This document shows, piece after piece, positions 26,101-35,600 of a DNA stretch of 64,000 bases (position 1 is the stretch's first letter; each line of letters begins with the position of its first letter). The DNA lies in contig OX459095.1 in assembly GCA_949775045.1 (NCBI GenBank), positions 33,819,564 through 33,883,563 of the forward strand, in the 5' to 3' direction. Below the pieces are notes generated by a model. That model had not been told where the DNA came from. It saw only the letters and a program-made list of their open reading frames with translations, and did no database searches. The stretch is from Metridium senile. Its lineage: Eukaryota; Cnidaria; Anthozoa; Actiniaria; Metridiidae. A program made the position numbers and the translations under genes.

Positions 26101-28343
26101 AGAAACAACGCCAAAACGTTAAAATGTCTGTCGGTTTTACAACTTATAACTTTGTATGGTTTCCAGTCCTCATTCCTTTGTCAAATGACCGATTTGCTCA
26201 AAATTACTCTATTATTACGGTCTCAAGCTAAGGGCCAATATGTTTATTGTCTGTTTTCCCCCTCTGGTTTGATTCATTGGTAATATGTTAATATGGTCTC
26301 CCTATTTTCAAATGAATCGGCCACAAACTCATGTCGGTTTTAGACAATTTGTTTCAGTATTATTCAGGTTTCAAGACATTGGCAAATGTTTTGCTGACGT
26401 TCGGGTTTTGTTTGCACCAAACAGTCATCACAATAGAGCGTAATTATAAGCTATTGTATTTGAGTCGCGATATTCAAATATGTGATAAATTCTTTGTATT
26501 TCAATAACAAAATTAATTAATATGCAAGAGCACACGAACGGCAGTTTTGTTTAAAAAAAACAAACATTGATATGGAAAATGTTATTCCATCGTAGCTCAC
26601 AACAGCTTGAATTTTCTGGCCCCTGAAGCCGATTAAATGATATCCTTCTATTTTCATTCCTGCGCCAAGTTTATCATTGAAATAGCATAAGTAACGTAAG
26701 CAAATCATGTTTGACAAAAGACAATGCATTTGATTGGCATCTATATATGCTTGATAAAATCTGCATATTAGGCTCCTCCCTATTTGGTTCGACTTTTCTG
26801 GCGATGGTGTGACAATTATTCACGTGTCTCTATCATTGTAAGCGCAACGTTCGTCTCGTTTCGATGCAAAGGCCCGGCTACCTTTCAAGATGGCGCAGAA
26901 AACTGTGAAGGGGACTATTGGTTAGGGTATCAATGTGGGACCAACCGTGGCCCCTTTAATGCATGTCAAATCATCTAGACATATTTTGACAAGTCCCTGT
27001 CTACCGCACATTTAAGCTTATCACAATCTAATAAAGATAGACGGAAGCGTATAACCATATTAAGTAAAATCTTAAATTTTGCAAACGGTATCTCTGATAC
27101 GTGTCAAAGTGTGAACCTGATATCTTACCGAATTCTCCCTCTTGTTTCAAGGCAGGGATGTTTTGACGTGTAACTGCTGAAAACAATGGAAGACCATCAC
27201 ATGTTCCGTTGACGAAACTAATATCATCGATTGCCATATCACTGGTGTAAGACTTGCCAACTCGCCCCATTATCAAAACCTGAGAAAAACAATGTCTGAG
27301 TTCGATACGATGAGAACTTCGTTTGAGATCGGAAATCATTTTGAATTTGTAAATGTTCATTAATATGTTTGTAAGCAGTTTGGTAGTTTTTGTTGCTCGT
27401 TTAGTTGATGTGCTCGTCCGTACATTCATTCAATTATTGTTTTTTTCATTCTGTCGTTTGTGTTTGTTCCTCCATGCAGTTGCCCATTTATTCATTCGTC
27501 CATTTGTTTCTCTTTTTCTTTAGTTAAATATCAAGGCAGGTCTCAACTTTGTTTTTAAAATAGAACCGTTTTTTGAAATAGCTACATGTTTATATTTGTT
27601 CTTTCATTCGTTCCCTCAACCGTTCGTTAATATATTGTGTTTTGATGATGGGAGTGTCTTCTCTATAATCGTTCTACCTTATAGTTGATACCATATACAG
27701 TTACGTTAGTAGAATGCCATCCTCCACCTTGGTTCTTGTATCGGCCCCATAAGAAAATCATTGACTTTTGAGACTTTTGTATATAAATCTGCAAATCTCC
27801 CATGTATCGGCCGAACATGTTGTACTGGAACCGCATACATTGTGTACCGTTTAGTACTGGACTTATTAGCCGTGCCACGTTGCCTGGCTTTCTAGGCCAC
27901 GATGCTTCAATGTAAACATACTTTCCTGAAATGAAAAATACAAAAACTTCTCAATAAAACAGAAAATTACTTGTTTAACCAGAGGTGGATCCAGAAGTTT
28001 GTAAGGGGGTGTCGACAAAAATGCTTCTGATTGGCTTATACTAGCGTGCGAAATCGGCTGGTCAATAGAGGTAGTTACTAATTATGCCGTTACCTTTACC
28101 AGTGACGTCATTCTCAGGGCCAGTGCTACTACTTGATGTCCGACCTCGATTTCTGATCCAGTCAAACTGGTCATCCTTCAAGTTTTTCCAGTTACACCAG
28201 TCGGTGTCAAAGTCGCAATCTCCAGGATGTGGTAAGACTAGGTAGATAATTGATATTTATTAGACAGACTAACAGGCTAACAGGCTAACAGGCTAACAGG
28301 CTAACAGGCTAACAGGCTAACAGGCTAACAGGCTAACAGGCTA

Positions 28344-28395
<52 letters not shown>

Positions 28396-31300
28396 ACAGA
28401 CAGACAGACAGGCAGACTGCAACATAACTTTTTTTTGTAATAAAGATTATTATTATTATCAAAGCCTGGTTTAGACCCCGTCTACACGGAACCGGATACT
28501 TTTGAAACCGCATACTTTTTGATGCGAATCGGCCTATATACCACACGAATCCATTGAATCCGGTCACCGAAACCGCATACTTTTACTTGAATCCTCCGGA
28601 TACGCGGATTCGTGTGGACGCAAATATTTCTATGCGGTTTCAGCCGGATCGGATTCGTGTAGACGAGGCCTTACACTAGCGACATAAGCAACATACGCAG
28701 ATTCAGTGATGCATTTCTCGCTAAGGTGTGAGAAAAGACAAGTGCGGCTAATGAGCAAATGCCAACTGAGTCTGCGTGTGTTGCTTATGCTTATGCCGGC
28801 TAATGTCGCTGGTTCAAAAGGTGTGCCTAGTAATCTACAAAAACACGTTGTATGCATAAACCAAATTCCTTTCTTTCGTGCAATTGCCTTTTACTGTTGA
28901 AATTAGTGACCTGTGATCACGAAGATCATTTTCATCATCAGGGCGTGTTTATTTGTATACCGTTGTATACCAATTACGGCTATTTTATAAAAATGTTCAA
29001 CGTACAAAGTTTGATTTCAAGTTGCATGTTAATCTTGACTGCAGATAATTGCAGCTATAACTGGAACTGTTCTCATGTTAAAGGTTTTATGATATTCAAT
29101 TTACTATGGAACACTATGTATTCTCAAACAAATCTTGAAACTTTAACTTATTGTAAAGAGACGAAAATAACATAATTAAGTACTAAATAGCTCTAATTAG
29201 AGAAAAGAACACAAGAGATAACAACGTTTAAGATCATTTAGCAGTAATTTAGTTGCACGTCTGTTTCTCAGGGTTAGTCCATAACCTCCGACCCGTTTTC
29301 AGCTTCAGGGAGCTTGAATATCTTTCGCAATCAAAGCTATAGTCCAAACTCTAAACTCTGTACTCAAAATGTTGTTTTCAAAGCAATCAATATAATTTTT
29401 TTCTATTACAGTGCGACTACCGAAACCGAGGCCACCAAAACATAATTATCTAATCAAGATCGAGAATATGAACAATCGAATCTCTACAAATATTTGACGT
29501 TTTTGCTTTAAATGGTAATAATTTTCATTTTATGTGAACGGAATAGATCAAGATTGAATAAGAAACATCTAGTGAGAACCCTCCACAATTTGTTTTTGTT
29601 TGACCTAAAAAAAATATTCATTTTGAAATTTGTTTGGGTGGCCCCGGTTTAGTAGTCGCACTGTAATTGTTGTATCTGATGTAGTAAGTCTGTAGAAATT
29701 CCACGTTAGGTTGGCAGGCTTGAGACGTTAATTAGAAAGACGTTTAAAAAAAGTGATCAGTATATTTATACACAAAAATACAAAGCTACAGCCCATGCTC
29801 TGAAGTCTGCAAAGGCTGTCGGCATTTCTTTTCTTGTTATCGATTCATTCATAGCATGTTTGGGTTGTACGTGTTTGTGCTACAGCAGATTTCGTATGTG
29901 TGCGTGCATGCCTTGCCGCGACCGTGATGTTTCTTGAATTTTCATTGTGCCTTTGAGTTGCCGTGAGCTTTTCGTAGTGGTACGAGATCTGTTCTATATC
30001 AGTCCATAAAAAGTTCAATTGTTGCAGTGATAGATGATGAAACAAACATTTCTTACAAAAACGTGTAGTAAGTCACAAATTATAGTCATGCTACTGACAT
30101 CATTTGCAGGGATGATTTTCAGGGATCATAGTGTGTACTTGAATTACTATAATTTTTATTTTTAACAACCCAACAAGCTCCTTAGTTTAAAATAATATGC
30201 ATTAACAACGGTTTAATTACAAAGTATTACGTTAGAATCACTATCAATTACAACAAATTTGGATTAACCCACGAAGTTGAAGAGCGTCTGGTAGACACTC
30301 CCACGTAAAAATATCCATTAACATGTACACCATCTTGACTTTACATCTGTCTTTGAATTGTATGCTCTCGAGAAGTCACGGATAAAAGAAATAATTGCGT
30401 AAAAGTCAAAAGGCAAGCACATGTAAGCCATTTAAAAAAACATTGATTGAAAATTTCTGCAAACTATCATGCACAAGCATGCAGTAACGGAGCAAACAAT
30501 TTTTCGTGTCATTTGTTCGATAGTTTACAGAATCTGTTTTCAAGTGTGGCGTATCAAAATCTTTTTAAGAACACTTCTTTTGAAGTATGATATGAGGGCT
30601 TTAAATAGATAACTATAATGTTAATTACGTCACGCTCGGTAAATGAAGTACTGTTTGTATTGAATTGTATTGACAATTATAAATTTTCATAAGTGCGTTT
30701 ACCCAAAGATCATCTTCAATAATAATTTCAAAAATTTTGCGACATGGTTTTCCAAAAACAAACTTTAATGCTATCTTTTCTTTATTTCGTAGAAGTGAAA
30801 ACGTTTCTGTTCATCGGAAATCCTCCCCTAAATTCAATATTAACATATTTTCAGACTGGAAACCTCAACATTTCGATTTGAAATTAGAAAAGGAAAGGTT
30901 GGAATTTAGTCAATCTAATGACATTCTTCCACAATTAATCAAGTCATATTTTTAATTACATAATTCCAACCTTTTAAAAATGGGCCACCTTTGGTCGCGC
31001 CTAATTATGATTACCTTTGAATTGGTGTGTTCCTATTGATTAATAGAGTCGTTGATTTACTGGTTTATTTATGGATTTCTTGGTCGATAAATTGCTTGGT
31101 TGATTCGTGAATTGATTGGATGAATGTTTTAGTGATGGATTGATGGGATGATTGGTTGGTAAATTGGTAAATTGCTTGCTAGTTGTTTGGTTAGCTGCTT
31201 GAGTGGGTGGTATGGGTGGTTAAGCCTCTCACAGCTAAGGTTAAGTAAGTATAAGTAAGTTGAGTTGGTAAAAACGCCAACAGTTAGTTGCTTAATTGCT

Positions 31301-34300
31301 CGGTCTCTTGGGTAATTGGTTGGTTGGTTAGTTGGATAGTTGGTTGGTTGGTTGGTTTGTTGTTCGGATGGTGAGTTGCATGGCTATTAGTTGGTTGGTT
31401 GATTTGTTGGACGGTTGTTGGACGGTTGTTCAGTTGGATAATTGATGGGTTGCTTGGTTGGTAGTTGGTAATTGGTAATTGGTCGGGTGGTTAGTCAGTG
31501 TTTGGTTGGTTAGTTGGTTGATTGATTTGTTGGACGGTTGTTGGTCGGATGGTTAGTTGGATAATTGGTGGGTTGCTTGGTTAGTTGGTTGGTTGGTTGA
31601 ACAATAAGTAAAATAGAAAATAACTATATCAAGGCCGCAAGCCAATTTATAACTCGATAGACTATTAAATTCTTCAAATACAAAGCTTCCCCCTATTAAA
31701 GGCTAACTACTAGCTTGAACAGTATGACCAGGATAGTCTTTTTCTAGCCGGAAATCTTTAGCGTTCTTTGTAAGACTTAGATGATCCAAACATCCTCTTT
31801 CAATTTGTATCTGAGATTATCCTGTATGATCATTCAAAATAGCAAGATATAAAAGTCAAGTTCTGACCAGATGATTAAGGCAAATAACGTTCATGTCTGT
31901 TGTTGGTCTTTAGTCACAGTGGCATGATTAGCAATTCAGCTTCAAGTAAAAAATTACTTTTCCCTCATCGGCTTATTTCCACTGCTTCTGCTGTTGGTTA
32001 ACTGGACTAATAATTTTAGCAAGCTGTACTCACTAGGTCAGTTTGGAGGATGTTATGAAGTTGACCCAGGGTACTCCCTTTGTTCAAGTGGTAGGGATCA
32101 CTATCAGGGTCGGTTTTGAAAATGACCCCTTAAAGGTACGCACAGATTAAAATAACTGTTAAAGCCTTGTTGATTCCAACCGTTTATTCAACCGTGCGAT
32201 GTTTTTGGCAGCTAAGCTTACTTTTAGTAACAAATCAGAGTAAAAAGGACCCTTACAGGTATGGAGTCATGTTACGTAACTGACTGTTGAGCCAGAACCC
32301 TAAAGGGTACTCACAGGAAATATTTTCAACCCTGAAAGGAGCGCCGAAAACCGCTACCACTTGGACAAAGGTAGTACTCCCTTCCTCTCCCCTTCCTATT
32401 AAGAACAGCGATATTTTCATTATGTTACCATAAGGGTGTGGGTTATAGCCGGCTTTCGGCAGTTTCAGGTTCACCGCCGACTTTCAGTTTGTGAGATTCC
32501 AGCATCTTCACTATAAATCTGCTCAATCTTAATTTTAAAGGACGTAAATATATATCCCTGAACACAATTTTGCTGTGATTGAATAATTGAACCTCACCTA
32601 AATTATAATTAACATTTTATCATCTTAACTGGCTATTCTGTTGAACAAGCTCACTTGAGAGCATATTTAAAGAGATCTTTTTTTAGAAGAAGGAATTTGA
32701 CACGAATTCTATTAGAGGCGATTAACTTCTCGGGTCAAAGCTGTTCTCTTCAATCATGCTATTTTTAGTCCGCCTTATCACATCTAGACTTCTCCGATGC
32801 GTGTTATCACCGAACATGTTATCAAGCATGACATCGAAAATAAACACTCTACTTCAAGTAACGTTTGAGGACCAGAATGCTTGATGACGAACGGGCGATT
32901 TTTGCGGCGATTTTGGGGATTTTGATCGTAGTCAAAATGACAAAAAACTAAACTTTCGACGTTTTATTTCCACAAAAAAATGTTAAACACTCTACTTTAA
33001 ATACAAATTATGGCCTGAAGGCTTATGCTAGTTATATATAATTCAAGATGATTTTTATTGCGCTTAATTTTACTAGTTCCAAATGTTCAAAAATAAACGA
33101 CTTTTAATAGTTATAGGCAAACAAGAGAATTTCTCTAAGTACATTAAAAATAAATAAAAAAAGATTGTTTGAAGACTGAAATATCTATTTGGAAACTCTC
33201 ATAAAGGAAAAGGAAAATTAATTATGCAGAACAAAGAATCTGAAATCTTCTTAAAAATGGAAACGGAGGTCCACTTCGGAATAAAATAAGAACAAATACT
33301 CAATAATTGCTGTACATTAACTTATCTCACGGTTTTTTATACCACACAATTATTAAAATAAGCTTTAATTACAAGCATTTAAGTCTTCGCACAATGTAAT
33401 TATCTGGTGATTGATATAGATTTTAACATTAAAAAACATGTTTGTGGCATGTTATCGATCTTGATAACATTCAATGTTATGATAACCTCCTCTAACATAA
33501 AACAATCCGATTATTATGGAAATTGCTGCCACGTTTGATTACGCCGTTACGGAGGTCTAGAGAGTTGGTTTTTGAATGCGAAAAAAAAGTACAAAAAATG
33601 TACAATTGCAAATAAACTGTACAAGTGCTATCAAAATGGGCTATTTCTCTACGGTAATAATTAAACTACTGTGTTGTTGTATTTTAATTATTTGAAGAAG
33701 TCATTAAATGAGTTATAGACCATTTCGCAGTTCTTGTCAATCAATCTCAGCTTCGTTAGCGTGGAATATATAGAATTTTACTACAGCAAGTGGAATTTTC
33801 AAGTATTTTCATTGTTTGATAACGTTTAGTGTGCATTTCTTACATATTACACGCTATCGAGGCTGAGGTTGGTCAACGAGAGCTGTGGAAAAGACTTACT
33901 GAGAAGTGGCTAGTAAAATTCAGTAAGAAAATAAAGTATTATCCACAATTATATGGGTAACCAATAATTGCAGTCAGTGACTGTCAGAATCAATTTACTC
34001 AGTTATTTGAATAACCACTACTCAGTCGTTTTTACAGTGCGTAACTGTGATTGCATCGATTTACTCAGTTATTTGGGTAACCACTACTCAGTCGTTTTTA
34101 CAGTGCGTAACTGTGATTGCATCGATTTACTCAGTTATTTGGGTAACCACTACTCAATCTTTGTGCAGTGAGTAACTGGATCATTAACTAAACCATTTTG
34201 GTATCTAGTACTCAATTGTCGTGACAGTAATTGTGTATCGATTAACTCTGTTATATTAGTAACACTAGTGGTTTTCTATAGTACCTGGAGTTTCAATTTT

Positions 34301-34441
34301 AGATTTAGTTCCTGCCAAGGTAATATTTAATACATGTGATTGTATTCCATGCTGTAATTGAGTCCCATTTTGTATTATAGAAGATGCTGGGTATTGACCA
34401 CAATAAACGAAGATAACCATGATGATGATTTGAGCAGCCAT
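11012..34441 (-). CDS. MAM gene 1: secreted protein with five tandem MAM domains, complete, 16 exons
   Basis: Exons in transcript order: 34285-34441, 28100-28237, 27678-27925, 27129-27279, 25625-25759, 24240-24487, 23922-24039, 22845-22976, 22194-22447, 21415-21559, 20732-20860, 18775-19022, 18106-18256, 12140-12280, 11630-11877, 11012-11164. They total 2796 nt, an exact 931 codons plus stop, and every junction is in phase. The product has an N-terminal signal peptide and then five MAM domains, near residues 55-215, 233-385, 400-565, 577-735 and 755-905. Each keeps the first cysteine pair (C-x-F-D...C-x-W), the FDW motif, TGP, the Y-I-E-A/S strand, the C-x-x-F-x-Y-H-M-Y-G segment, D-I-A-I-D-D and a closing G-x-C. 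No transmembrane segment or other domain is seen, so secretion is inferred. MAM domains act in extracellular adhesion; the ligand is unknown. Its paralogue starts at 55183 on the opposite strand. Confidence 0.88.
11267..11610. repeat. (ATC)n/(ACC)n microsatellite
   Basis: About 340 bp of CAT, CAC and CCA triplets in the last intron of MAM gene 1. The Ile/Thr and Met/Val frames on either strand are artefacts. Confidence 0.9.
11630..11877 (-). CDS. MAM gene 1 exon 15: MAM5, middle
   Basis: Encodes [26 protein letters not shown] and GSQGDQWLEA. Phase 1 in, 0 out. It is the most canonical middle exon of the five. Confidence 0.87.
12140..12280 (-). CDS. MAM gene 1 exon 14: MAM5, first part
   Basis: Encodes DNCTFDDYHICKW, DHLNWRL (N replaces the usual D of FDW) and FTGPSSDHG. 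Phase 1 at both ends; donor gtacgc. Confidence 0.84.
12424..12506 (+). repeat. dispersed repeat with hammerhead-like core, copy 1
   Basis: CCGACGA (12430-12436), then GGGCT-GA-AGCTC, a perfect 5-bp stem with a 2-nt loop, then GAAAC and GTC. This is the order of a hammerhead core and stem II, but position 4 is C rather than U. The tail gtcaacatttttta and tacaaatttcat is shared with the copy at 47592. Confidence 0.6.
13053..13549. mobile_element. nested TIR element with AT target duplication (ISL2EU-like?)
   Basis: TIRs of over 70 bp begin AGACCGATCCAAGGTTATTG. The element sits between AT dinucleotides (13051-13052, 13550-13551). The right arm of the host palindrome has the same locus uninterrupted (17050-17075, ending ctggtactg), so it is a preserved empty site. 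AT duplications are known for ISL2EU elements; without a transposase the class is tentative. Confidence 0.75.
14360..14684. repeat. MITE with CAGGGTTCGTAC ends
   Basis: Inverted ends cagggttcgtac and gtacgaaccctg, with an interior rich in gttttggaaaag. Flanked by tatata on both sides, though the site is low-complexity. It lies in the spacer of the fold-back element. Confidence 0.7.
14685..16316. other. AT-rich spacer of the fold-back element
   Basis: About 1.6 kb of unique-looking AT-rich DNA between the palindrome arms. No open frame of note, no transposase motif and no RNA gene seen. Confidence 0.6.
18106..18256 (-). CDS. MAM gene 1 exon 13: MAM4, end
   Basis: Encodes IQIVGQVGSTTDGDIAVDD and PGRC, followed by a linker. 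Phase 0 in, 1 out; donor gtaaga. The next intron (12281-18105) contains the 4.7-kb fold-back element. Confidence 0.86.
18385..18770. repeat. dispersed repeat with gtttacaacatt word, copy 1
   Basis: Shares gttgtatatcctgatttgca, then gtcgtttacaacattcgcgt and ccgtgttgt, with 58005-58200 in the second MAM gene. It also contains an inverted pair around atcctcgggaac. Intronic. Confidence 0.6.
18775..19022 (-). CDS. MAM gene 1 exon 12: MAM4, middle
   Basis: Encodes RYIFIEASKH, QCMTFHYHMYGSGIG and SGNQGTQWIRA. Phase 1 in, 0 out. The intron between this exon and exon 11 carries the 64-bp minisatellite. Confidence 0.86.
19060..19862. repeat. 64-bp minisatellite, about 12 copies
   Basis: The unit runs from agagcagatttc through gtgccgtgtgcgtgactt to cgcgaccgtgat. 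Copies are over 90% alike, differing mainly at catgtg/cgtatg and tgtcgcg/tgccgcg, which suggests recent unequal exchange. It lies in the intron between exons 11 and 12 of MAM gene 1. Confidence 0.92.
19990..20220. repeat. MITE with GGCTACGTTTACACGG ends
   Basis: A 231-bp element with about 35-bp TIRs containing acacggtaccggacgaa and its inverse. No clear target duplication. Confidence 0.75.
20385..20698. repeat. TIR repeat with caacaagcatcaagc ends, copy 1
   Basis: The left end contains gaccgaaatgaatgctggtt and the right end its diverged inverse. A second, one-ended copy is at 40890-41040. Confidence 0.6.
20732..20860 (-). CDS. MAM gene 1 exon 11: MAM4, first part
   Basis: Encodes NCLFPGTFCEW, DDFDWEIG and KTGPVRD. 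Phase 1 at both ends; acceptor ttttccag, donor gtaata. Confidence 0.85.
21415..21559 (-). CDS. MAM gene 1 exon 10: MAM3, end
   Basis: Encodes IEFEAVINGWRSDIAIDD and a final KMC, then a Pro/Ser linker. The GWR-DIA block is shared with 63954-64000 of the second gene. Phase 0 in, 1 out. Confidence 0.86.
21660..22130. other. intronic sequence, unidentified
   Basis: Lies between MAM gene 1 exons 9 and 10. It contains a small hairpin-like aaggccaaaaggcc and otherwise nothing I recognise. Confidence 0.4.
22194..22447 (-). CDS. MAM gene 1 exon 9: MAM3, middle
   Basis: Encodes QYAFVESSEPR, CLTFRYHMYGQHTG, a WNRKGNMGKLW segment and an extra INIDC cysteine. It is 254 nt, like its counterpart 62978-63231, against 248 nt for the other middle exons of this gene. 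Confidence 0.87.
22845..22976 (-). CDS. MAM gene 1 exon 8: MAM3, first part
   Basis: Encodes NCSFDDGYCQW, DDFDWSL and FTGPDG. Phase 1 at both ends; acceptor ttaacag, donor gtgaat. Confidence 0.86.
   Translation of the reverse strand, partial: ETARLMMDIVSGETTKTTMILIGVYWTRIHQALLQDQTEHLTE
23163..23470 (+). repeat. tRNA-derived SINE with intact A and B boxes
   Basis: TGGCGTAGTGG (23174-23184) matches the pol III A box and GGTTCGAGTCC (23216-23226) the B box, at tRNA-like spacing. The body ends with gagtctgagtctccccaa and ttagactttaataagtga. The 3' half recurs inverted at 57827-57972. It sits in the MAM gene 1 intron between exons 7 and 8. Confidence 0.8.
23922..24039 (-). CDS. MAM gene 1 exon 7: MAM2, end
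   Basis: Encodes IVIEGTIGNGYLGDAAIDD and KGTCC. The doubled cysteine after the domain is also present in MAM2 of the second gene. Phase 0 in, 1 out. Confidence 0.85.
24240..24487 (-). CDS. MAM gene 1 exon 6: MAM2, middle
   Basis: Encodes YYLYIESSNPR, CLQLYYHLYGSHIG and GEQGDIWKEA, ending NCYQ. Phase 1 in, 0 out. The LCG-C segment with NCYQ/DCYQ marks it as the counterpart of 60026-60285. Confidence 0.87.
24748..25317. mobile_element. 570-bp MULE-like TIR element
   Basis: TIRs of about 80 bp begin TACCCTGCGAGCAGAGTCTC. They are flanked by a 9-bp duplication AACGATATT (24739-24747 and 25318-25326). Non-autonomous, intronic. Confidence 0.8.
25513..25596. repeat. small palindromic MITE
   Basis: Arms gttatttaccggct and agccggtaaataac around a short centre. 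Confidence 0.7.
25625..25759 (-). CDS. MAM gene 1 exon 5: MAM2, first part
   Basis: Encodes SCNFDGGFCEW, DTFDW and DTGPLKDH. Phase 1 at both ends; acceptor ttaccag, donor gtaagc. Confidence 0.86.
25812..26918. mobile_element. 1.1-kb TIR element, ATAGTCCCCTTCACAG ends
   Basis: TIRs of about 95 bp share gcgccatcttgaaag, gggcctttgcatcga and acgaacgttg. A solo end of the same family is at 58525-58620 in the second MAM gene. No transposase frame in the 0.9-kb centre and no clear target duplication. Confidence 0.75.
27129..27279 (-). CDS. MAM gene 1 exon 4: MAM1, end
   Basis: Phase 0 in, phase 1 out. Encodes RVGKSYTSDMAIDDISF and NGTC, then a linker. The YTSD-AID block is shared with 58898-59051 in the second gene and with no other module here. 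Confidence 0.87.
27678..27925 (-). CDS. MAM gene 1 exon 3: MAM1, middle
   Basis: Starts in phase 1 and ends in phase 0. Encodes KYVYIEASWPR, QCMRFQYNMFG (here YNMFG replaces the usual YHMYG), and YKNQGGGWHS. It best matches the middle exon of MAM1 in the second gene (58238-58488). Confidence 0.87.
28100..28237 (-). CDS. MAM gene 1 exon 2: MAM1, first part
   Basis: Phase 1 in and phase 1 out. Encodes GDCDFDTDWCNW (first cysteine pair), DDQFDW and SSSTGPEND. Acceptor ctacctag, donor gtaaag. Confidence 0.86.
28256..28415. repeat. (CTAACAGG)n, (CAGG)n and (ACAG)n compound tandem repeat
   Basis: About ten 8-bp units of ctaacagg, then (cagg)n, then (acag)n. Intron 1 of MAM gene 1. Confidence 0.92.
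28474..28813. repeat. two adjacent MITEs
   Basis: 28474-28670 has ends with ccccgtctacacg and cgtgtagacgagg and repeats ccgcatactttt. 28674-28813 has inverted ends cactagcgacat and atgtcgctggttc. Confidence 0.7.
29405..29667. repeat. MITE with ATTACAGTGCGACTAC ends
   Basis: The left end attacagtgcgactac and right end gtagtcgcactgtaat are inverted, each followed by a ggccacc or ggtggcc word. Intron 1 of MAM gene 1. Confidence 0.75.
29668..31060. other. intron 1 of MAM gene 1, no gene seen
   Basis: Mostly unique AT-rich DNA. At 29884-29930 there is a single diverged unit (agcagatttcgtatg and cgcgaccgtgat) of the 64-bp minisatellite. No splice-compatible MAM exon was found in this large intron. 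Confidence 0.5.
31060..31610. repeat. degenerate (TTGG)n low-complexity tract
   Basis: Imperfect runs of ggttggttagttgg, with an internal near-duplication of ggttgattgatttgttgga. Intronic. Confidence 0.8.
31620..33710. other. intron 1 of MAM gene 1, mostly unique sequence
   Basis: Contains the GTACTCCC MITE at 32065-32382. Otherwise AT-rich DNA with no exon, RNA gene or other repeat recognised. Confidence 0.5.
32065..32382. repeat. GGGTACTCCC MITE family, copy 1 (diverged)
   Basis: The left end cagggtactccctttgttca and the right end ccacttggacaaagg are inverted. The interior has cagttacgtaac on the minus strand and accctaaa words. Other copies: 34804, 41984 and 42353. Confidence 0.75.
33713..33897. 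repeat. CACAGTTC MITE family, copy 2
   Basis: Ends atagaccatttcgcagttct and agctgtggaaaag. It has the same internal words (caatctcagcttcg, acgctatcga) as the copy at 1546. Confidence 0.7.
33950..34255. repeat. 65-bp intronic minisatellite, about 3-4 units
   Basis: Units contain ttatttgggtaaccactact, then cagtcgtttttacagtg and gtaactgtgattgcatcga. The array lies in intron 1, starting about 30 bp past the donor of MAM gene 1 exon 1. The opposite strand matches the array at 59085-59500 in MAM gene 2. Confidence 0.85.
34285..34441 (-). CDS. MAM gene 1 exon 1: start and signal peptide
   Basis: ATG at 34441 in a gaaaATGG context, with an in-frame TAA 18 nt upstream fixing the start. The first about 20 residues are a hydrophobic signal peptide beginning MAAQIIIMVIFVYC, followed by a short Asn-Gly-rich linker. 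Donor gtacta; ends in phase 1 (157 nt). Confidence 0.82.
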
Positions 34442-34803
34442 TTTCGCAAACTTACTTTAGAGAACTCTGAGGATATAGTTTGCGGATGTGTTGTGATTGC
34501 AAGTATGTTACGAAAACTGATACGATGATATTAATGATATGTTTAAGCTGACTGACAAACGTCAACATCCCCCAATGTTAAACATCAAAACAGAACCCTC
34601 TAAATCACTTAATAATAAGAATCAATCTCCATTCAGGAAATGCCTACGTCACACATGTGTTTTACAGTAGTGCCCTGCAAGTACTTACTCCCTATCTGTA
34701 AAAACAACGATCATAATTAATAAGTATTTTTTACGTTTGAAAACAATCTGGCCTATAATGAGTCTGCACTATTTTACGTACTTCTCAAGAACTAATCCAT
34801 CAA

Positions 34804-35050
34804 TCCCGGGGGGTACTCCCTTTGTCCAAGTGGTAGGTGTACCTTTTAGGGTAAAAATATTTTCTGCATGTGCGTACCTTTTAGGGTCCTCAGCTTTAGG
34901 GTTCTGGCTCAAAATTCAGTTACGTAACATGATTCCGTACCTAAAAGAGTCATTTTCCCTCTGTTTTGTTGCTTTGTCTGTGCGTACCTTTTAGGGGTCG
35001 TTTTCAAAACCTCCGCCGATCACCCACTTGAACAAAGGAAGTACCAGACC
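34804..35050. repeat. GGGTACTCCC MITE family, copy 2
   Basis: Ends ggggggtactccctttgtcc and cacttgaacaaaggaagtacc. The interior repeats gtaccttttagggt and contains cagttacgtaacatga. A poly-C run follows. Confidence 0.85.
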
Positions 35051-35079
35051 CCCCCCCCCCTCCCCCCCCCATCAAATGT

Positions 35080-35230
35080 GTCTTCTATTGTTAAGCGATA
35101 TAATTTTACGTGCTCTGCTTGGGATTTGTAAATATTTGTACAACAAGTCGAGCCTTAGCCTGTACAATAACGCCTTTTGCCAAAAAGCACTGCGGTGCTA
35201 GATAATGTGAAACTGTATTACCAAACGAAA
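35080..35230. repeat. dispersed repeat, empty-site homologue of 61150-61520
   Basis: Shares aagcgata, gcttgggattt, caacaa and cggtgctagataa with 61150-61520. There the copy is split by a 200-bp MITE near ccttagcctgt; here it is continuous. Confidence 0.6.
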
Positions 35231-35523
35231 AAATAATTCTTGAATTATATCTCAGTTCAGCTTATCGATTTCTGGGCCTGTATAAATCATGTATATGTTC
35301 TATTTTGATTCAAAATTAATTCCATCTGGTTATCATATTTCCAGCTTGTAAAACGGCCCTCTGCTATTAGCTTCTCAAACACTTTAATTAAGTTTGGCTT
35401 CCTGTTTTTACTCCCGCCCTAGCTTCGCCACAGCGAGCCCGCCTCAAAGCAATGGGCAAATCACTTCAGTATAACTCGAATAAGCGCCGCCCTCGAATAA
35501 GCGCCGCATTTTAACGCTCTATC

Positions 35524-35526
<3 letters not shown>

Positions 35527-35600
<74 letters not shown>
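35527..35600. repeat. (TAA)n microsatellite, 5' flank of R4-like copy 1
   Basis: About 24 perfect AAT triplets directly abutting the truncated 5' end of the retrotransposon. Confidence 0.95.

Noticed and set aside
28256..28415. Regularly repeated short units that could be taken for a CRISPR array
   Set aside because: Head-to-tail 8-bp and 4-bp units without spacers, in a eukaryotic intron.
28852..29175. Plus-strand frame with NCSYNWNCS resembling the start of a MAM domain
   Set aside because: It is on the wrong strand for gene 1, lacks the FDW and TGP motifs and has no suitable splice sites.
31195..31265. gtgggtggtatgggtggtta resembling the SINE head at 23163
   Set aside because: No B box follows, and it lies in a (TTGG)-rich tract that can imitate it.
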